Part shown: in pieces, positions 20,536-32,066 of the stretch
Position numbering within the stretch: the first letter of the stretch is position 1
Layout: each line of letters begins with the position of its first letter
Program-made: the position numbers and the translations under genes
Notes under the pieces: generated by a model
Database searches by the model: none
Told to the model about the DNA's origin: nothing
The model's input: the letters and a program-made list of their open reading frames with translations, nothing else
NCBI GenBank assembly: GCA_003290165.1
Contig: QNQO01008288.1
Location: 62,001-126,000 of the forward strand
Direction: 5' to 3'
DNA length: 64,000 bases
Origin: Berberis thunbergii
Lineage: Eukaryota; Streptophyta; Magnoliopsida; Ranunculales; Berberidaceae

Positions 20536-23385
20536 CGGACAACGGACCCATATACAGGAAATCTACCCTGCAAACCATTAATCATGCTAGAATGCTGACT
20601 GCTGATGAAAAGTCCCTTGTCTATAGAAGAAACCCTCTTTGTTTGATCACTAGCAACTACAACAGAGACATGATCCAATAGAATTAAAACTAAAAAAAAA
20701 CAAAAAAATCTGGATTCTAGTATGTAATACAATTTAAAAACTGCCTGGCCACCTCTTTAGCTCATCTCTTGTCAACGCTAGAACTTTTTAATAAATGATA
20801 CCATTCCCAACTCGCGAAGTGAAGCTCAATCTCTATTCATTAGTTCAACGCTAAGATGTAGAACTGGATTGTATATGGGTCAAGTTCAATCTGGGAACAT
20901 ATTAACTCTCACCTTGCGTTTTCACCAAGCTCAGGCTTTTCTCATGCAATATTCTGAGACAAAAAGCATATCCTGACAGAAAAACGACCACTTCGTCTTC
21001 AGTAGCATTACAAGTCATACCCCAGCTTGTCTCAATACTACAATGGTGACAACATCAACTAATCCATCAAAAGAAAGTTTAGACATTGTCGTCGAATTGG
21101 AACCTTCTCGCAAATAATTGAGTATAAAGAAAACCTACCTCTCTCCAATTTTCAGAAGGAAGGCAGATTTAGTCTTCTCAATTGCCACATCATCCATTGG
21201 CCAGTTCCCCGAACCCTCCAACTACAAATAAGCAAAAATTTGTCTATGCTCTTAGGCATCAACCGAGATGATTATGGATGCAGCAAATACTAAGGATTGG
21301 ACAACTTTATGAACACTGGAAAAGACAGTGAGATTGTTTCTTCTGTTACATGCATGCATTAAGTATTTACTTCACATTACGCTTCTAAATGAATGAAATC
21401 TATGCATTAATGAGGGGGATAGTGGACATCGGAAAAAAAAAAAAAAATAACAGCAAGTCATTGGAGAAGGATAGTAGAAGCAAAGTATGATTTATGCTGG
21501 CTGTAAATAGATTCCGAAACATTCCAGAAGAGAATGTAGAGAGGCATCTCAAATAACAAAGAATGTTTTAGTACGAGATATCATCTCTTAGAATGGGACA
21601 ACGACACAATAAAGTTTTGAAAAAAACATCTGGAGCGAGAAGAAACCAAAAGGGAAAGTTTCCCTAGGAATCATGAGTTAAGTGCAAGAAAAGAAAAACA
21701 ATAGAAGAGTTTAGGAAAATCGGGACGGGAGTAGGGAGTGGAATTTGAATTTAGGGAGCATTTTAGCTAACAATTGAAAGGGATTTAGCAGCTACATTGA
21801 TAGAGAGCCCAAGCCTAGTTGTTATCATGAGACTGATAGCTGGAAAATGAGAATTAAGGGGTTGCATAACTCTCAATTTTAAAGTTAGTGGTGGAAGGCA
21901 TAAGTTGTATGTATAGGGCAGTTCGGACCTTCACCGGCGAATGACCATGGAAGTATTCCCATATGTGCCACTTTGGAGAATTTGTAGCGAAAGAATGAAA
22001 GGTTCTTTTACCACAAGGACTCACAGGTGAGAAGGATGGCTATGGATTTCAGACATTCTTATGGTGGGGATCGGAAAATTAAGCACTCAGATAAATTTGC
22101 ACCCAATCATTGTTGGTAAACTGAAAAAGCATTGCAACGCAATAGTAATAACTTGATGCTTGATATGTAATTTTGTAATACTTGTAAATCTTCATACGAA
22201 TGAAATAACGAAATATTTTATCTTCTACGTAAAAAACCAGAGTTCTTTGAAAATTGTAATACCAATTTTGGGAGGATATATAACATTTAATTGAGAATCA
22301 GGTGTTGATATTTAATATGGCGAGGAAATTTTACTAGCAATAACATAAATTTGCTTGTGCCAAATAAGTCGGGCAGTGATATACATTATATGTTACTCAC
22401 GTGTAATATTAAAAGTATTCATCAATACATATTCACCAATGGTTTGGACCTGTTATCCATGCTTGCCAGAGAATGAAGAATGTATATAATATTTTAATGC
22501 ATGTAACGAATCAACTATGCATATTAAAAGAATGAAGCTATAGACATAGAAAAAAGATTTCAACAGCTCAATGTCTTGCCTGGATCAAAACTTCTAGCGG
22601 TTGAATACAAATGGGCACGGACTTTTGAGATGCCCGTCCAGTATCCTTTTCATTAGCAAGGGGATGAGGTTCAGGAGGGAAAACGGATGTAAACCTCAGC
22701 GCTGTAGATTAATCAGATAGCACTAGGTCAATATCAAATGTTGCAATCACCGCAACCTCAATGACATCAAAATTAGAGGCCCAAATGTATCCCATATGCA
22801 CATTTAATTACTAAAAGAAACATATACAATAAAGATAGTTTCTCACAAGAACAAGAAACTTCCATATACATCACTCGTAAAGTAAGAAACAACAATGTAG
22901 TAGTAACTAACTTCAAAACATATGGGTTGATCTCCACTTGCCCAAACAAATAGTGAAAAGATGTTTGTTTTATAATCTATGGGAATTTCCTAGTGATATT
23001 AGATCAAGAGAAAATAAATTTGCATTTACAATGCCAATCAAGCAATGATTTCCATGAATGAAATTATAGATACATGTATATGACTTTATAGATAAATGAA
23101 TGGATAGCTTATTAAACGTATGCATTAGATGAAAGGTTAAAGTGATAAAAAAATAATGAAAATAAAAATTGGCATGCATTTGAACCAAGAATAATGACTT
23201 GCCAGCGAGAACAAAAACCTGAGTCTAAAGGCTGCACACTAGATACCCTTAGAGGGATGTCTTCAAGATTGTGCAAACGCTTTGATAGAAGTTCAAATGT
23301 CGAAAGCAAACTTCCAGAGGATGAGATTGGATCTGAAAATTAGAAAAGATACATGCATGTACCTAGATTAAGACATAATGGAAAC

Positions 23386-23552
23386 AATGATCATAGCAAC
23401 TTGCCAATGGCATGACAGCTCAACGGTTAGAGCTTGGCGGATGGTACCACTAGGTCATGGGTTCAAACCCAGCTTGCGGCATCTTTAGTGGATTCTGGGA
23501 TCCTATAAAAACCCTGCTTGCCTTCAAAAAAAAAAAATGATCATAGCAACTT
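23386..23552 (+). mobile_element. tRNA-derived SINE, copy 1
   Basis: The body at 23403-23535 has an A-box-like AGCTCAACGGTTAGAG and a B box (GGTTCAAACCC), then CCTATAAAAACCCTGCTTGC and poly(A). It is flanked by the perfect 17-bp direct repeat AATGATCATAGCAACTT (23386-23402 and 23536-23552). Full-length with a long target duplication, so it is a fairly recent insertion. It lies in the NOL6 intron between exons 13 and 14. A second copy is at 38466. Confidence 0.88.
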
Positions 23553-23935
23553 ATTGCAGGAAGCAAGAAAGTAGTTTTACCTCCATTGCCATTTTGAAGA
23601 CAGAAGTCAAGTTGTTCGGTAACATGTATCAGATTTTCTTTTCGTAAAGAAAGATGCCAGGAAAGAATGTGCTCACAAATGTTTTTCACAATGAGATGTC
23701 TTTCCCATTGCCCACACTCCCATACTATCCAAGAACAGGAATTGGAAGGATATTAGCATCTTGACATACAGAATGCACAAAATGATAGAAACAATAAGAA
23801 CAAAAACTCTACCAGTGTTTTCTGCTATCGTCCCATCCTTGAATCTCCGCAGCTCTGCCTTCTCCCCCCCAAATTTTCTGAATTTAAGAGCCTAGAGCAG
23901 CATGAAAAGAAACCTTAGTGGTAATGAAAATAAAA

Positions 23936-24282
23936 GGGTAAATTTGACGTTGGTTCCTTGTAGGGTAAATGGCTCTAGTCCCTATTATAAATTTAATTTG
24001 ATCATAGTCCCTCGCAGCTAGTCAATCGTTATTTTATGCACATGTTTCCCACATGATGCAAAAAAAACGAAGATTACCCTCGCTTGGGAGAGTTTGTCCA
24101 TGTTGGACAACCCTCTATCCCCATCCCTCAAATGGTAGTTCATCTTTTTGTTACATCACACGTGAAACAACAACTATTGATTGGATGGTCAATGGATGGC
24201 AAGTCACCAAGATCAAATTAAGTTTATGAAAGGGACTAAAGTTGTTTCATTACTAGTATAAGGGACCAACATCAACTTTACT
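23936..24282. mobile_element. Mutator-like MITE with long terminal inverted repeats
   Basis: Left end (GTAAATTTGACGTTGGTTCC, then GGCTCTAGTCCCT and TTTAATTTGATCATAGTCCC) pairs with the right end, whose complement has GTTGATGTTGGTCCCT, TTTAGTCCC and TTAATTTGATC. The inverted repeats are about 70 bases. The flanks GAAAATAAA and GAAAAAAAA agree at 8 of 9 positions, which suits Mutator. It lies in the NOL6 intron between exons 11 and 12. Confidence 0.65.
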
Positions 24283-25083
24283 GAAAAAAAAAGGTGATGA
24301 TCATGATGATGACAAAAATTTGATAACTTTGACAGTGACAGAGGAAGATCAATTTGAAAAGTGAAATACCTCTTCTTTGTTCTCAGCATTTGGGCCAACA
24401 TCAACCACTCTAAAACTCTTCTCAGAAGAGCTAATTAATATCCCAACAAGGAGAGGATCATTACCAAATTTTGAGAAACCCTGGAAGAATAACAAATAAA
24501 TAACCAGTGATGTTTGAAAAATGATAGTTTTATTGACAATTAGAGATTGTGAGGGACCAGATCACATACTTCTTCAATTTTCCATTCGGAACAAGTGCTT
24601 CTCCAGGTAACACGAATAAACTTTGCTCTATCAGTCAGTCCTTGTTCCAGAAGTGCACGTACCTTGGCCTCATAATTTCTCCAACACTCATCATCCAAGC
24701 AAAACCTAGAGGCATAAATCCTTCTTTTTCCTCTCAAACTAATTCTGAAAAGGGGAAGACGACAGAAAATAGACATCAGAAAAGTGAGCGAGAGACAATG
24801 AACTTCAGTTCACACCTGCAACATTTTGGATCTGGGTTCAGAAATGGCTATATGATATTTTACATTGATATTTTAAACATGATAACTATAAAAGGTTGAA
24901 CACTTATGTTAATAACAGTTGATATGAAGCATTCTAAGTTTAGGTCTTCACACACCCCTATAAATTCATTTTTAGTAAGATTAATCTCAAGATAAGTTGA
25001 GGTTCATTGGGGAATAATCTTTTATATAACTAGTTCTATAACTGCAGTTTGCACTCAAGCTTTTTAGCTCACACTGCTAAAAG

Positions 25084-25593
25084 CAAGGATGCATGGATGT
25101 GAATACGTGTGTTGTGTCGGACACAGACACAAGCACGACGTCAACTCTGCAATTTCCCAAAAAATAGGACTCGGCAACATGTAAAATTTTAATGTTCTTA
25201 TTTTTATTTTATAATTAATTTATGATCATAAATAAGTTCTACTAGAAGATGTTGAGAAAACAATAAGAACGAAATTTTTTTTTTGAGAAGATTGTAATGA
25301 CGCTCACTGCTAGAATATGCTGAGTTGAATACTAATAATGTATTGGGGAATAAGATAACGACTCCTCTAAGTAATTAATCTAAACTATATAATTATTAAC
25401 TATTTGTACTTACAACACACTCACTAAAAAAAACCAAAATATTACTATGGGACATGTCGGAAACAAGTCCTGACAGTGTCGGGCACATGCTGACCTGGTG
25501 AACCCGTCGTTGATCGAGTGTCGGATATGTGTCGATCAAATATCTGTGTCGGACTCACAAACGTGAAATTTTTCGAAGAGTCGTGCATCCTTG
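25084..25593. mobile_element. Non-autonomous hAT-type element, copy 2
   Basis: Left end CAAGGATGCATGGATGTG; the complement of the right end is CAAGGATGCACGACTC. Subterminal TGTCGGACAC and GTGTCGGACTC blocks match those of copy 3. The 8-bp flanks (GCTAAAAG, GATCATAG) no longer match well, so it is an older insertion. In the NOL6 intron between exons 9 and 10. Confidence 0.65.
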
Positions 25594-28500
25594 GATCATA
25601 GAAGCCAATTATGGAGCATATAGATAATAGATTTGACAGGAAATACCTTTAAAACATATACTAATTTAGAAACATAGCTCATGTACTAGGCTTCAATCAG
25701 GAACGAACTAAAATTCATGATCGATTTGTACTTCTTTTTTTTTCAAATGATATCAAACATTTAACGAATAATTTATCTCAAGGACATTATCCATGACATC
25801 TTACATTATGCAATAGTCATACTTAGCAGGAAAATCAACCTTAGTCATGAAGATCTCTTCGAAACCCCCATCATGACATCTATCTTTACAATCAAGAGCG
25901 AGAGAAGCCTCATCTCGAAGCTGAAATTTTGAACATTCCAGACTAGCAGATGTTAACTAAAAGCATAAAAGAAGAAAAGAGAATGCGGTCAATGCCATAA
26001 TAGGATTACCTCTTGAAAGCCACTTGTTGTAACCCTCAATGCAATTGAAATGAGCAGATGAATCAAGTATAACTACCGGAAACAATTGTTGATATTGCTT
26101 CCTCTCCTACAATTCCGATACCTTGAAAATTATTAATGTGCACTTCTTATAGTGTACACTTCAAAGCAGATGAACTTAAGAAAACTAGCAGATAAACATA
26201 ACAAAACAAAGAAGAGAAAACAATTGTTTTAGGAATATAGATAACATCATCAAATTAACTTTGCATACCTCTTTGGACATACTGCATTGACCTTGAAGCT
26301 GAAGTGAAAGGCCATTATCCCATAACTTTGAAGTGGCTGTGAAGAACTAATGAAGTTGATTAATGTTGTGACAAATTTGATGGTATCATCTAAAAATCTA
26401 TTGACGAGTAAACCAAAAGAAACAAAACAATCTAGGAGAAGTATACACTGAAGAAGAAAGGTCATCGACATAGACATGGGTGAGATATCACAAACTAGGC
26501 AAGTGAAAATGGTAACGGAAGTAACAATTAAGCATGCAAGAAATTATTCCAGCAAAGGGTACGATATATTAGAATGGAAAAACAAGTTCATCTTGCCAAC
26601 AAAATGCAGAAGTGTTTAAATGTAGTTGCTCACATTCCTACGTTTAGTCCCTTCTAAACACTATCAGTCCCTTATAAACACTATCAGACTATCTGGTATA
26701 GGTCTGAACAAATTGATAAGCGCATTCACCTGATATCCAGGTATACACACCTGCCCCAGATTATTGAATCATGTATTGCTTCCTTGTCCATTAATCAAGT
26801 GAGAGAACTAGCTGGAAAGCTTTCCTACAAATCAATGTTTCCACTGTGCCATCAAGCTATGGCTAGGTGATCACATGGACGCTTAGGCTAGCCTAGGGGC
26901 TTGCTATGCCTATGTGATCAAGCAATACATAGGTACAATCATATCTGTATGGGAAGGAAGTTGTGCCAATGGGCTTTAGCTTCACAAATGACACCTAACA
27001 AGATGCTTCCAGAACTGCTCATAGAATTCCCTGGTTTTAGGCACTTAGTTTGTTATGTAATCTTCTGAGCTTCTCGCTCAATTGTTTTCTTTTGGTTGCC
27101 TTCGTTTCTATTGAAAGTTTTCCTATTCATAAAAAATAAAATACCTTCTCATACGGAATGTATATTAATTTTCCCTAAACCTTTATTTTACTCCTCCCAA
27201 GTTTAACAATTGGTACTAAAAAAATTCATCCCAAGGAGAAAACAATATTGAAGAGAAATGATAGGCAGCTAAACCACTATGTTTTCTTGAGATCCTTGGT
27301 TATTTCTATCTTCTCCTTTTTATTTTCTAAATGAGAATGTTTTATTCAATATAAGATAAAAATAAAAAATAAAAACTATTACCAGCTGGAAAGGGAACTT
27401 TGAGCATGAAGAAGACATACCGATAAAATCTAACGTTACACGAAAGATCTGCATTGCTTTCATGGACCTATTAATACGATTCCCACCCAACTTCGTAGCA
27501 AGGTGTGACATAATGACGGAGATTAAAAATTCGTTCAAGCAATCGTGGGCATATATAGAACTTCTATGCCTAACCCAAACCTACATCATTTCCATCAGCA
27601 GTTTAAATCCCATCAGCCTAGAATATTCAAAATAGACAAAAATGAAGATGATGAAAAACCTAGAATAACGAAAACTAAATCTTCTTGATAATATGCTTTC
27701 ATCAAAATTGAAGCATCTTCTAATTCCTTCCACTCTAGGAAAGTTTTTTCTACGAAATCTGCATTCTCCTCCATGAACATATCTCCAAAATGCTGTTATT
27801 GTACTTTGGTGTAGCTTGATTTTTTTTTCCTTCTAATATGGTGGTAATATTAGTATCAAAGTTCAGGTTAGAAAAAAAAACACCAAAGCTAAATAACTTG
27901 CATTTTCAAATGAAAAGCCTGCATTTACCTTGGTTCAGTGCACGGACATTATTTCGAGTCAGGTTAAGCTTTGCTACATCAAAGATGGATGCCGCTGTGG
28001 GAATCAACCTTATAAAAAATCCAGAAAGTTCCTCTATTTCCGCAACTACCATTCAGAAACAGATTCTCTCAGTATTCCAGATCTTATAATAATATTCCAT
28101 AAATTAGCAACAAGATAACTCATTTTCTATCTCAATCTCCAAACTAATGACAATAAAATAACTTACCTGGATATACAATTAGAACAGGTTTCCGAGCCTC
28201 ATTACTAAAACTCGACCACTCAATATTTTTAAATTTCTTTGAAGAACACAGATACTTTTTAATTACACATAAATATAGACACCTCTTTCCATGGTACCGA
28301 TAGTTCAAATAATCCTTCTCAAGAAAACATTCCTGCCACCACAAAAACCACATTAAAAAAAAATTTATCAAATTTGAGCACTAAAAATATTAAACCACCA
28401 TAAAATCTAAAATTTGCACCTTTGGCAAGGAGATGAAAACATCAACACCAATACAAGGCTTAGCAATGGACCGAGTGGAATAACTTCCAGTAACCTTGAC

Positions 28501-28840
28501 TGATTTCGGCATCTTGAACAGGAAATCGAGTTTGTCGGCACCAATGTCTCGGATGAAACCTGAAGCTAAATCTGCTCCAACCTGCATGATTTCCACATAC
28601 AACACAAGTATAACACAAAATTGTTGTTCAAATCAAGAACGAAAGAAAATAGTAGCATAGTTAGGGTTTCGAGATGGAAACCTTGATGTTTTCAGGGATC
28701 TTTTCGATGGATTCTCTAACGGTGGAAATTGTTCCTTCTATGAAACTCGTTAAAGTGGAGCTGTAGTCGAGCTTCACCTCCTTCAAGAGCTCATCCACCT
28801 TCAAATTCGTCGCATCTAAACTCACTCCGTTAACTTCCAT

Positions 28841-29160
28841 TGCTCAGTTTCCAAGTCTCTCTCAAAGTCTGTGTTGGAAGAGTTTCGAAGAAGAGAGGTT
28901 TAAGGGAGGGTTTTAGGGTTGAAGAGAGTTGGAAGCGAAGCGGTGGTTTAGGCGGAAATACGGATCCGGGTTTCAAGTATTTGGTCCGATTGGTTTGGCT
29001 TCGTGAAGCTACTTTGTTACCTTTTCTCCCCAAACTGCCCTTGATATTCTCTTAAAGAGGCCTCTTTTTGTAGAAATCATATAAGGGCAAGTACGTAATT
29101 AGAGAGATGATTAATATATACCACCGAACAACTCTCTCTTCCTCCACAATCACACATCTT
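28841..29160. promoter_or_regulatory. Divergent promoter between NOL6 and the Arg-rich gene
   Basis: The two genes start back to back, with about 745 bases between their start codons. TAATATATA at 29112-29120 is a plausible TATA box for the plus-strand gene. It is followed by pyrimidine-rich CTCTCTCTT patches common in plant core promoters. No clear TATA is seen for the NOL6 side. A shared promoter is inference from layout. Confidence 0.4.
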
Positions 29161-29585
29161 TGTTTTTGTGCGGAGGGAGGTTTTCATTTCTCACTGGGTC
29201 TCTCTCTCACTCACAGGTAAACTCTCTCTCTACTCTACTTGTTCTCTCTTTCTTTCTTTCTCTGCGACTTTTTTTCAAGTTTTTAATTATTTTAAAAATT
29301 ACTTTTTAGTTTAATTAATTAGGGTTGGTTAGTGGGATTATTGTACTGTCTCTCTCAAATACTTTTTAGGGCTTCTTGTTGTGTTTGATGGATGGTTGGT
29401 TGATCATTTTTGTCTAGTGACCTCCATTGATTGAATCAAGAAACAATAGTTTTGTTGAGTTCACAATTTTGAGTTCGAGTGTTTACAGTTACTGCTTTTA
29501 GTAAATTGTAAAAGATGTTAATTTATTCTTATGAAGTTATAGCACCAAGATTTGATACCTATTCATGTATTAGAAGTAGAATCAA

Positions 29586-32066
29586 GTGATGGACATGGAG
29601 ATAGGCCAAGGAGAAAGGCGTGAAAAACGGGAGAGGAGGCCGTCAGTGACTTTTGAATATGTAATGCAACAGCAAAGAGCACTGCGGAGGATTATGCAAA
29701 GTCGAAGGAGGCGAAATATGAGTGAAGATCAAAGAGAAAGAGAAAGAGAGAGACGGCGTGAGTATGATCGCGAAAGGAGGAAGCATCAAACTGAAGAAGA
29801 ACGGGCAAGGGAAAGAGAACGGAGAGCACGGGCAGCGGAAAGACGGAGAACGAAGCAGAGTGTGAGGTCAGAGCAGATTGTGCGTTTAGATGAGAGACGG
29901 AGGCAAGGGCAGCGTACAGATCGATTGACTTATGTTAAGCGGGAAGCTCGAGCTAAAAATAGCCCAATGTTTATGGAAAGACGGATGGATTCTTCGAGGT
30001 GTAGTGTCAGTCTGACCGATATTAAGCGTCAAGCTCGAAGTAAAGGTAGCAACCATTTGCTTTTGCTGGAATATCAAACAGAAGGTAATACTACTGTTTG
30101 TAATTATACATGTGTTTCACAGAGAGAAAAATATGTTTGCTAATACATTGAATTGTGGTCATCAGGTGTTCTACGCAATCAAAATGTACAACATACTAAT
30201 AATCTCAATGTGCTTGTACAAGAGAATACATTACTTAGCCCACCCACAAAATTGCGGAATATATCTGGACTTGTAGATGGAGGTACGTGCCTTCAGTTTC
30301 TGTGTATGTTTTCGGCGTTTCTTTCTATACCATGCTAATTTACTCATTTTTGGTGTATACTTTAATATAAGAATGTTCTTATAAGATAACAATGCAAAGT
30401 ATGTAAAATTTTCTGATGATGCAAAGGAGACTAAGGGGGTGTTTGTTTGGGTTTAGATGTAATAAGAGGTAACCTCTAACTAGAGGTAAATCTCTTATTC
30501 AGACTTTAGAGTTTTGATCGTGTCCGATGAAATTCAGACCCAACATTAAGACATTAACAATTATATTTTTGAAATTGCAGACAATATCTCTGGTTAAGAG
30601 GTTTAAACAAACACCCCCATAACTTTATATGGTTTGAAGCTAGAACCAATTACTTTTCATATTTTCTGCTTACTCGTATAGTATCTCATAGAGGATTTCT
30701 ATGTTCCTGATTATATTTAAAAGTGAAAAGCAAAAAATAAATTATAATACCGCTTGTTAGTTAGGTCATTTGAATCTCACACTAGAGAAATATGCTCAGT
30801 TCACAGATCTGCAACTTCTTCCGAGAGAAGCAAAGTAGTCTCGTTGTCATCACTTTCATAGCCACTTTGCAATCATCACCTGAACTACTCTCATTTGAAG
30901 ACGCTACTTAGCAACCTGAGTTTGAATTCGGTCCTTAATTTTATGTAGATCTATACTTTGTGTGTATTATTTATCAATTGCCTTTAGCCCTTTAGAGCAT
31001 CCAAAGTTGGTTGCATCAGTTAAGGCAATTGCAGGACGGAAGGAGTTCTTTGCCCACAGTAAGCTGCCCTCCTGTGCCCTTGCCCCCTTTGAAAGTGACC
31101 ATGCTATCTGAGATTGTGAGGTAATCAAGAGTGAGAAGTGGAAAAGTCTCTCGCACAATCTGAGATGGTGCACTCCATGAGACGCCAATTTTAACACGAT
31201 TTTTGCAGCTCTGACGTAAATTTTGTTGTTAAGACTGGCAGGAATACAGCAAGTGGAGCTTACTGTGGAGGCTCTTACAACCTCAATTCAACCATTTTTA
31301 CATTAATTGTCATCACGGAGTCAGAACTATTACCTTCAAGATGGTGATGAAATCTGGAGAGTAGTTTTGAGAATTGTAGAAAATGGGTGTGTGCTTATTC
31401 TGTCCATAAGTTCACAAGGGTGCCATCCACTCATTAATTGACAAAACATAATAAACTTCCTTTTTGATTTTGCGGTGAACTTCATGATAACTTTACTGGC
31501 TGTCCTTTTGGAATCCTCATGACTCTTTACTGTAACATGAGGCATGAATAGATAATAGTAGAAACAGTTTTATTATGCATTTAGATCTTCGTAAAAGGAA
31601 TTGCAGTCGTGCTTTACCATCTTTGTGAACATAATAAATGACAAAATTTTGGGGTATCTATTAAAACTTACAGCGGTTATGGAACCTTAGAGTGCAATAC
31701 TTTTGATGTTGTGACTTGTGAGAATCTCCTTCTGTACCCTGACATTGTTTGCATGAGCATTCCGGTCTCCATTTTATTCTCCTTCTGATTGTAGTGTTTC
31801 ATTCTCCTTCAGATTGTAGCGATAATTGTCTTCATATGTATGAGTTCAAGTGTGCTTTGGTTAAATTGGTTTGTTATAATACCTTCTGCTGTTGGTAATT
31901 GGCAATGCATGAGTTAAAAAGCTGAGAATAACATGTTTTGGAGCTCTTTTTGAAGATTTGATGTCAGCGTTCTGCTTTACTCTTCAGGTTATACTTTTTT
32001 ATAACACATTCATTTGCTTATTCGACAGACACAAGAGGAGGCATTGGTACTGATACCAACAAATAA
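29586..32066 (+). CDS. Arg/Glu-rich nuclear-type protein, spliced
   Basis: Coding exons 29586-30084, 30166-30282 and 32029-32066 join in frame to 217 residues. A 5'-UTR exon likely ends at 29216 (CTCACTCACAG|GTAAAC). Residues about 10-110 are almost pure R, E, K and Q (SRRRRNMSEDQRERERERR). They are predicted to be helical or disordered, with many basic nuclear-targeting clusters. A motif then appears twice: DRLTYVKREARAKNSP and SLTDIKRQARSKGSN. The tail is polar with no hydrophobic segment. I do not recognise the family; functions in RNA or chromatin binding would be guesses. It diverges from NOL6, and its last exon and 3' flank are duplicated at 38.4-38.9 kb. The start could be the first or the third Met; both are near the exon start. 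Confidence 0.6.
30435..30618. mobile_element. MITE with GGGGGTGTTTG ends
   Basis: A perfect 14-base terminal inverted repeat, GGGGGTGTTTGTTT, bounds a 184-bp non-coding element. Such ends are common in PIF/Harbinger (Tourist-like) MITEs. TAA lies directly left of it and ATAA on the right, so the expected 3-bp target duplication is plausible but offset by one base. In intron 3 of the Arg-rich gene. Confidence 0.65.

Larger units (their letters stand above)
16103..28840 (-). pseudogene. NOL6: Nucleolar protein 6 (NOL6/Nrap, UTP22 homologue), probably disabled
   Basis: NOL6/Utp22 is a nucleolar protein of the UTP-C module of the small-subunit processome, needed for 18S rRNA processing. Exons traced, right to left: 28682-28840, 28420-28581, 28167-28332, 27929-28045, 27697-27832, 27421-27580, 26269-26336, 26010-26106, 25805-25920, 24570-24744, 24370-24480, 23813-23891, 23581-23724, 23219-23332, 22580-22701, 21139-21221, 20913-21037, 20536-20656, 20264-20401, 16952-17044, 16746-16848, 16508-16650, 16324-16410, 16103-16231. 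They encode about 980 residues of the Nrap family; landmarks are ADLASGFIRDIGADKLDF, CLDDECWRNYEAKVRALL, FPPEPHPLANEK, QHSSMINGLQGRFPVYG and CLFRTPLNNYETVILLHR. Lesions: exon 5 is 1 nt short near 27782; exon 8 is 97 nt where 99 is needed, near 26036-26047; the LAKRW position has a TAA at 20392-20394; an exon of about 70 residues is missing between 20264 and 17044. Family identity is firm; loss of function is inferred. Confidence 0.88.

Noticed and set aside
23403..23470. tRNA gene suggested by the A and B boxes
   Set aside because: There is no complete cloverleaf, and the sequence continues into a poly(A)-tailed SINE flanked by a target duplication.
28830..29055. Open frames on both strands across the NOL6 start
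   Set aside because: They overlap exon 1 and the leader in other frames; the splice-supported NOL6 frame explains the region.
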